Part shown: positions 7,606 through 11,530 of the stretch, in pieces
How positions within the stretch are numbered: position 1 is the first letter of the stretch
Layout of the letters: each line of letters begins with the position of its first letter
Source: Chlamydiota bacterium
GTDB taxonomy: Bacteria; Chlamydiota; Chlamydiia; Chlamydiales; VGMA01
Length of the DNA stretch: 11,530 bases
Direction of reading: 5' to 3'
Assembly: GCA_016866575.1 (NCBI GenBank)
Contig: VGMA01000047.1
Location: 1 to 11,530, forward strand
Notes under the pieces: model-generated
What the model saw: only the letters and a program-made list of their open reading frames with translations
Database searches by the model: none
Told to the model about the DNA's origin: nothing
Position numbers and translations under genes: made by a program

Positions 7606-9724
7606 GAGCGTCAAAAGCGGGCGGTTCTACGTGCGCTTTGTGTGCAATTTTTATCTTCTTTAGATAGCTTGTTTTTTTTGATACTGGATAAGAAATATTC
7701 ATCACATTTTCTTGTTTGCCGTTTTCGCGATAAATATCACTGATCATGCTAGCATGCTTATGTAAAATAACCCCATCTTGCTTAGAATGGATCAAGGCTT
7801 TAAACGCTTTTGTCTCGAAAAACTCTTTGGTAGCGTTGATTTTCCAGCCAATATAGCTCAGTAAAGAAAGAAAAGAGTAAATTCCAGGCAATTTTAGAGC
7901 GCTAGAGAAGTTTGTGACGACATCTTCAATACTTTTCATGCCTCTATCTGCAATGACATTGACACCTGTATCTTTTGCTGCTTTTACGGCGATATTTGCA
8001 CTCATCGAGCGGCCATAAATCGCGATATCTTCTTTTTTTACCCCTTTTTTCAAAAGATGCTCTACCATCATCTGTGCATCGTCTACCATGCTCTGGCTAT
8101 TGAGCGTCATACCTCGACTTTTGCCTACACCTTTCCAATTTGCGGTCAATACGTTGACTTGCATCTCTTTGGAGCTTTCGATCGCTTCTTTAAGTCTATG
8201 CTCATAACCATAAGAGCGATCAGGTAAATGGATGATCCATTTTTTGCTTTTTTGATAAATCTCTACCCCATCGAGCATCCCTTCAATTTGGACATCATCT
8301 TGGATTAAGACATCTTCTTGATCGTTTAAGGTCTTTTCTTTGACTTCATCAAGGCTTTCTTGAGAAAGCTGAAGAGCCGGGACCATCATATACTTCGCAA
8401 TGCTAGCTCTTGGATCTATTCCTGTAATAGCAAAGAAAAAAGCTGCGGTGATGCTAACAGGGATAATTAAAGCTGCACCCACAATGTATGCTGTAACTAG
8501 ACCTGCAAAAACTAAAGCTTTGGCAACGCTAAACTCTTTTTCAGGATTGAGTAATTTCCAATCTTCAGATGTATGATCTTGGCCCATAGAGAAGCGGCAC
8601 TCTTCGTTAATATCGTACATAGGTCCATCTGAGGGCAATCGATGCGTACGTGTTTCATATTCCCCTTTCAAGAAAGGATCTAAAAACTCTTTCATCACCT
8701 CTTTTGGAATTCGCGCTATGTGTGCTTCTAGCCCATCTGCTTCTTGAATGCGCATTCTGTAGGTAGGTTTTTCACCTGTCAGGATTTTGACCCGCTTATA
8801 AAGACTTGAAGTCTCGTAAGGGATCACAATGTCCTCTTTAGAATAGACAATTCCTTTAAATCCCTTTAGCGAAATGAAGTTCTTTGCAGCTTCAAGATCC
8901 CACCAAAGGCTTGTTAAAAAAGAGACCCCTTGCTTTAAACCCGGAATGAAATCTAGGTGGGTACGAACAACATCTCTTGCATCTGCAAACGATCGATCAC
9001 TCACAAATCCAACTAAATGCCCTTCATCTTGGAGCCGTTTTGCCACGTTTGATCCTACCCCGCCGCCAAGCGAGTGAGCGTAAATGCAGATATTTTCAGG
9101 TTTTACCCCTAGCTCTAACAGCTTATTGACAACTGTTAGGCCATCTTGGATCATGCTTTCGCCATCTAATGTGGCTGCTTCACTATTGCCTACCCCTTTC
9201 CAGTTAAAGCCAAGAACTCTGACGCCCATGTGTTTTGCATAATTTGCATAAGCATCAAGATTCAATTCATATGACCCTCTTCTGCCTGTCATCATTACAA
9301 GCCACTTTTGCTCATGAGGGAAGTCAGCTTGCCGATCGGCTGGGAAAAACATAACACCGCTGATACCATCAATGTCACAAAATGAACCTTCTATATCGGC
9401 TGGAAGATTGGAAAAAAACTCATTAGCTTTTTCTTTAAGCATCTCTTTATTGTAGCGCAATGAAGGAAGAGCTACATAGCGAGCGCAGTATTCTTTAACG
9501 CTTTGCCCTTGAATTGTTGCTAAAGCTAAGAAAGTCAATGAAATAGGTATAAATAGGGCTGCGCCGATTACATAGCCAATCGCTAAGCCGCTATAACCTA
9601 ACACTTTAGTAGCTAAGCTAAACCGTTTTTTCTCTATTAGGAACTCTTTTTCACTCTCTACAATTTGACCTTGAGAGTCATGTATATAGTGACGATTTCC
9701 ATTAATACTAAAAACTTGATTCAT
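7535..9724 (-). CDS. Tandem-duplicated membrane-anchored alpha/beta-hydrolase, CHLPS 43-kDa (DUF818)-like
   Basis: The 729-residue protein consists of two homologous halves of about 365 residues joined in frame. Each half has a short polar lead, an EKEF element (25-28 and 395-398), a hydrophobic membrane segment (about 40-71 and 402-434, with YVIGAALFIP and YIVGAALIIP), then an alpha/beta-hydrolase domain. Shared landmarks are NWKGVG (174-179 and 529-534), the nucleophile elbow AHSLG with Ser218 and GRSMS with Ser573, and SDRSF / ADRGM. The probable acids are Asp298 (SKEDIVI) and Asp650 (SKQDGVI), and the probable triad histidines His335 and His698. Both halves could be catalytic; the second has Ser in place of the last elbow Gly. 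A unit of this size and type recalls the chlamydial CHLPS 43-kDa family, normally single-domain as I remember it. Substrate (lipid, ester or peptide) is unknown. Hydrophobic segments suggest membrane attachment. The ATG at 9724 is the only reasonable start. Confidence 0.85.
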   Translation of the reverse strand: MNQVFSINGNRHYIHDSQGQIVESEKEFLIEKKRFSLATKVLGYSGLAIGYVIGAALFIPISLTFLALATIQGQSVKEYCARYVALPSLRYNKEMLKEKANEFFSNLPADIEGSFCDIDGISGVMFFPADRQADFPHEQKWLVMMTGRRGSYELNLDAYANYAKHMGVRVLGFNWKGVGNSEAATLDGESMIQDGLTVVNKLLELGVKPENICIYAHSLGGGVGSNVAKRLQDEGHLVGFVSDRSFADARDVVRTHLDFIPGLKQGVSFLTSLWWDLEAAKNFISLKGFKGIVYSKEDIVIPYETSSLYKRVKILTGEKPTYRMRIQEADGLEAHIARIPKEVMKEFLDPFLKGEYETRTHRLPSDGPMYDINEECRFSMGQDHTSEDWKLLNPEKEFSVAKALVFAGLVTAYIVGAALIIPVSITAAFFFAITGIDPRASIAKYMMVPALQLSQESLDEVKEKTLNDQEDVLIQDDVQIEGMLDGVEIYQKSKKWIIHLPDRSYGYEHRLKEAIESSKEMQVNVLTANWKGVGKSRGMTLNSQSMVDDAQMMVEHLLKKGVKKEDIAIYGRSMSANIAVKAAKDTGVNVIADRGMKSIEDVVTNFSSALKLPGIYSFLSLLSYIGWKINATKEFFETKAFKALIHSKQDGVILHKHASMISDIYRENGKQENVMNISYPVSKKTSYLKKIKIAHKAHVEPPAFDALKQLLSPWLQDTSSYEKPPEVVL

Positions 9725-9734
9725 AATAACAAAT

Positions 9735-9763
9735 ATTATAATAAAACATTAAATATAAGTAAA
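9735..9763 (-). promoter_or_regulatory. Candidate promoter of the duplicated hydrolase gene
   Basis: Read on the - strand, TTTACT (9763-9758) and TATAAT (9740-9735) are 17 bp apart. The -10 lies only 10 bp before the ATG, so the transcript would carry a leader of about 4 nt, nearly leaderless, which fits the absence of a Shine-Dalgarno. A weaker alternative, TTTAAT (9780-9775) and TATATT (9757-9752), would give a leader of about 20 nt. Confidence 0.45.
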
Positions 9764-9793
9764 GTTAGTAAGCGATTAAAATATTTATTAACA

Positions 9794-9822
9794 TTTACAG
9801 GAACTTTCTCTATAGATAGAAT
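9794..9822 (+). promoter_or_regulatory. Promoter of the 154-residue protein gene
   Basis: TTTACA (9794-9799) and TAGAAT (9817-9822) have a 17-bp spacer, matching the sigma-70/sigma-66 consensus at five of six positions in each box. Transcription would start near 9829, about 21 nt before the ATG, and the Shine-Dalgarno GGAAG (9839-9843) would lie in the leader. The palindrome TCTATAGA (9809-9816) fills the end of the spacer and could be a small operator or chance. Confidence 0.55.
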
Positions 9823-9849
9823 TAAATTAAAGAACACTGGAAGCTTCTA

Positions 9850-10314
9850 ATGGTAAAAATTGTTTTGACAGACGAGATTCGCAAAAAAGAATCCCACGAG
9901 CACCCCTTTTCCCTTTTTGGACGTGAAATACCTCTAGCAATACCGGTATGGCAATTCCCTGGCTCTAAAGAGATCCACGCTTCATTAGAAACTATGAAGC
10001 TTAAACAACCAAAGCTCTATCTCCATCAAACCAAAAGAGGCTCTTGCGGCTTTAGTTTCGATTACAATCTCGAGCTTAGCCAAGAAGACTACGAAGCCTA
10101 TCAAGAGCTAAGAGTTAAAGCAAAACCTGTTTTGTTTTCATTCCATCTAGCAAATCAAGAAGTCGCATCTCTTGAGCCTATGGGTGAAGTAGGACTGCAT
10201 GCAAAAAAGCAGTACCTGATTTCTTTTGTCGATGAGGAAAAGAAACTGCAAACATTGATGAGCAAACAACCTTTTTCTGTGCATGTAGCCGCCCTTTCGA
10301 TTACTGAAATGTAA
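9850..10314 (+). CDS. Hypothetical protein of 154 residues
   Basis: I do not recognise this protein. It appears soluble, with no signal peptide or membrane helix, one Cys (in GSCGF, about residue 66), and many alternating hydrophobic/polar stretches (PKLYLHQ, KPVLFSFHL, KQYLISFV, PFSVHVAALSI) that suggest a mostly beta fold with a helical piece around LSQEDYEAYQEL (76-87). No catalytic motif stands out. Coding is supported by a good promoter, a Shine-Dalgarno GGAAG six bases before the ATG, and sensible amino-acid composition. It is divergent from the duplicated hydrolase, sharing a 125-bp spacer with two back-to-back promoters. Its last 14 bp overlap the end of the convergent alcohol dehydrogenase gene. 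It may be lineage-specific to chlamydiae; function is unknown. Confidence 0.82.
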   Translation: MVKIVLTDEIRKKESHEHPFSLFGREIPLAIPVWQFPGSKEIHASLETMKLKQPKLYLHQTKRGSCGFSFDYNLELSQEDYEAYQELRVKAKPVLFSFHLANQEVASLEPMGEVGLHAKKQYLISFVDEEKKLQTLMSKQPFSVHVAALSITEM

Positions 10315-11296
10315 TCACTCCGGCCGCTTGCATTTTTGACTGTTTTTGCATCAAAAGAGCCTCGTTGATTCTATCGAGGCTAAAAAGCTCCACTTCCGTT
10401 TGGATAGGGCATTCTTTCATCAAAGAAAATAGATCTTCAGCATCTTTTCTTGTCCCATGAGTCACACTCTGGAGCGTCTTTTCATAGTAAAGATCGGCAT
10501 ACGAAAGTGAAGTGATCGGATTCATATGGATCGCATTGATCGCAATTTTCCCACCACGATCAAGATCTTGCAAGGCTTTTATCACCATTTCTGATTGAGG
10601 AGCAAAAATGATTGCATGCGTGAGTTTTTCAGCAGGTGTGTCAAAAGGAGTTCCCACCCACTTTGCACCTAGTTTTTTAGCAAGCAGGCGATGCGCCTCA
10701 CCTCTTGCAAACGCATAGACCTCCATATCGTAATGTTTAGCAATCTGACAGACAATATGGGCTGAGTTGCCAAAGCCATAAAGACCAATTTTTGCCTTAG
10801 ATCCGGCTTGAGTGAGTCTCAATGAACGGTATCCAATGACACCTGCACATAAAAGCGGAGCAATGTGCTCATTTTCCATATTAGAGGGCAATCTATGAAT
10901 AAACTCCTCATCAGCGATCATGTACTCTGCAAAGCCCCCATCAAAGTCCCATCCAGTAAAACGGGCCCTTTCACAAAGATTTTCCATCCCCATTTTGCAA
11001 AAACGGCACCCTTGACAAGTATAGCCAAGCCAAACCGCCCCCACCCTCTCATTCTTCTCAAATCTTGTAGAAGAACTCTTATCAATGACGCCTACCACCT
11101 GGTGCCCAGGGATGAGTGGGCTTTTCTTTTGCAAAAGCTCCCCTTCGCAAATGTGCTTATCAGTAAGACAAATGCCGCAGCAACACACCTTGATGCGCAC
11201 CTGCCCTCTTTTTGGCTCAGGTATCGGCATATCTACAAGCTCTAGCGGACCCATTTCCAGCCCTTTCGGCTCTTTGAGTATTTGTGCGCGCATCAT
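10301..11296 (-). CDS. Zinc-dependent medium-chain alcohol dehydrogenase
   Basis: This is an NAD(P)-dependent oxidoreductase of the zinc MDR family, interconverting alcohols and aldehydes. Positions are counted from the ATG at 11296 (331 residues). Catalytic zinc ligands are Cys43 (in CGICLTD), His65 (in PGHQVVG) and Cys150 (in LLCAG). The structural zinc site is Cys94, Cys97, Cys100 and Cys108 (TCQGCRFCKMGMENLC). The Rossmann fingerprint is GLYGFGNSAH (171-180). AFARGEAHR after strand 2, without an acidic residue there, suggests NADP(H) preference. GHQ instead of the usual GHE occurs in some cinnamyl-alcohol-dehydrogenase-like members. The frame stays open to a TTG at 11344, adding 16 basic residues unlike the family. 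I prefer the ATG at 11296 (or 11293), where MMRAQIL leads into the usual first strand and AAGGA lies about 10 bases upstream. The physiological substrate is unknown. Confidence 0.88.
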   Translation of the reverse strand: MMRAQILKEPKGLEMGPLELVDMPIPEPKRGQVRIKVCCCGICLTDKHICEGELLQKKSPLIPGHQVVGVIDKSSSTRFEKNERVGAVWLGYTCQGCRFCKMGMENLCERARFTGWDFDGGFAEYMIADEEFIHRLPSNMENEHIAPLLCAGVIGYRSLRLTQAGSKAKIGLYGFGNSAHIVCQIAKHYDMEVYAFARGEAHRLLAKKLGAKWVGTPFDTPAEKLTHAIIFAPQSEMVIKALQDLDRGGKIAINAIHMNPITSLSYADLYYEKTLQSVTHGTRKDAEDLFSLMKECPIQTEVELFSLDRINEALLMQKQSKMQAAGVITFQ

Positions 11297-11319
11297 ATCT
11301 ACTTTATCCTTTTTGCCAC

Positions 11320-11358
11320 CTATACCACGGCCTCTTTTAGCCAAGCAATAGCCGCCAT
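11320..11358 (-). CDS. Possible 12-codon leader peptide upstream of the alcohol dehydrogenase
   Basis: An ATG at 11358 follows AAAGGGGG (11367-11374) by 8 nt and opens a 12-codon frame, MAAIAWLKEAVV, ending in TAG at 11320-11322, 23 bp before the preferred dehydrogenase start. It is in a different frame from the dehydrogenase. The arrangement fits a translated leader coupled to the gene behind it, but the best -10 candidate (TATAAA, 11372-11377) overlaps this ribosome binding site, in which case the peptide would not be made. Chance is a real possibility. Confidence 0.25.
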   Translation of the reverse strand: MAAIAWLKEAVV

Positions 11359-11371
11359 TCTACAAACCCCC

Positions 11372-11401
11372 TTTATAATGAGCTAAATACTTAACAATCA
11401 A
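11372..11401 (-). promoter_or_regulatory. Candidate promoter of the alcohol dehydrogenase gene
   Basis: Read on the - strand, TTGATT (11401-11396) and TATAAA (11377-11372) are separated by 18 bp. Transcription would begin near 11365, about 70 nt before the preferred ATG. The -35 overlaps the left arm of the inverted repeat at 11391-11433, so a protein bound there would block it. TATACA (11408-11403) is a weaker alternative -10 that would include the leader-peptide ribosome binding site in the transcript. Confidence 0.4.
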
Positions 11402-11433
11402 CTGTATAAAATAAAATGCAACTGGATTGTTAA
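11391..11433. repeat. Operator-like inverted repeat in the dehydrogenase divergent spacer
   Basis: TTAACAATC (11391-11399) and GATTGTTAA (11425-11433) are perfect 9-bp complements 25 bp apart, so their centres lie 34 bp, about three helical turns, from each other. Just inside, CAACTG occurs twice in the same orientation (11399-11404 and 11419-11424), 20 bp apart. The repeat lies between divergent genes and overlaps possible -35 elements on both strands (TTGATT on -, TTGTTA at 11427-11432 on +). A dimeric or looping regulator is inferred. Confidence 0.4.
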
Positions 11434-11494
11434 AATTTAAGAAGCTTTTTATCGCATTAGATATGAGATGGGAAGCGTAAAAAAAGGAGAATTT

Positions 11495-11530
11495 ATGTCT
11501 ACATGCCCTTATTCAAGTTTAGAAGATGCA
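11495..11530 (+). CDS. Start of a further gene, cut by the window end
   Basis: An ATG at 11495 follows a strong Shine-Dalgarno AAGGAG (11484-11489) by 5 nt, and the frame is open to the last base, giving MSTCPYSSLEDA. This is too short to name a product. The gene is divergent from the alcohol dehydrogenase and would share the spacer that holds the inverted repeat; a -35-like TTGTTA lies at 11427-11432, but no convincing -10 follows. Confidence 0.6.
   Translation, partial: MSTCPYSSLEDA

Noticed and set aside
9665..9850. Open frame of 61 codons on the + strand across the hydrolase start and spacer
   Set aside because: It is AT-rich spacer read as protein, with low-complexity Lys/Asn/Ile content, and it covers the divergent promoters.
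11297..11344. 16-residue basic N-terminal extension of the alcohol dehydrogenase from a TTG start
   Set aside because: It is unlike the family N-terminus, and the ATG at 11296 has a nearby AAGGA and begins the usual first strand.
10865..11351. Two + strand frames opposite the alcohol dehydrogenase
   Set aside because: They are antisense to a gene with both zinc sites and the nucleotide-binding motif intact.
1..11530. Search for tRNA or rRNA genes, CRISPR arrays, insertion sequences or attachment sites
   Set aside because: No cloverleaf-like sequence, regular repeat-spacer pattern, transposase motif or terminal repeats were seen; the window reads as ordinary chromosomal genes.

Overview
The window looks like chromosomal DNA from a member of the Chlamydiota, most likely an 'environmental' (Parachlamydiales-type) lineage. 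The main evidence is a short histone H1-like developmental protein (Hc1/HctA) directly upstream of a 23S rRNA uracil-5-methyltransferase gene and yajC, an order I recall from Chlamydia (CT743-CT742-CT741). A large hydrolase resembling the chlamydial CHLPS 43-kDa proteins supports this. The DNA is AT-rich. No RNA genes, insertion sequences, phage genes or CRISPR arrays were seen, and no stretch over 300 bases lacks a gene.

Left part (1-4933, + strand): the 3' end of a coiled-coil protein gene that begins before the window. A near-consensus extended -10 promoter follows, then a 1352-residue coiled-coil protein with a His-rich N-terminal region and a separate C-terminal globular region of about 245 residues. 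Neither protein is recognised. A hairpin at the end of the large gene could terminate transcription from both sides.

Middle part (4971-6678, - strand): the compact cluster hctA > rumA > yajC. It covers nucleoid condensation, rRNA modification and a Sec-translocon accessory subunit. The Hc1 homologue has the conserved N-terminal domain but almost none of the Lys/Ala-rich tail known from Chlamydia.

Divergent from hctA, on the + strand (6754-7605), is a PLP-dependent class IV aminotransferase or lyase. It converges on, and overlaps by 71 bp, a 729-residue - strand protein (7535-9724). That protein is an in-frame, whole-length tandem duplication of a membrane-anchored alpha/beta-hydrolase, with a recognisable catalytic triad in each half.

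Right part: a + strand gene for an unrecognised 154-residue protein (9850-10314) has its own good promoter and Shine-Dalgarno. It overlaps by 14 bp the end of a - strand zinc-dependent medium-chain alcohol dehydrogenase (10301-11296, or to 11344 from a TTG). The last divergent spacer carries a 9-bp perfect inverted repeat that looks like an operator, a possible 12-codon leader peptide, and the first 12 codons of another + strand gene with a strong Shine-Dalgarno.

The strongest candidates for something undescribed are the duplicated hydrolase, the giant coiled-coil protein with its partner, and the minimal tail-less Hc1. Family calls rest on motifs read by eye; no database search was run.
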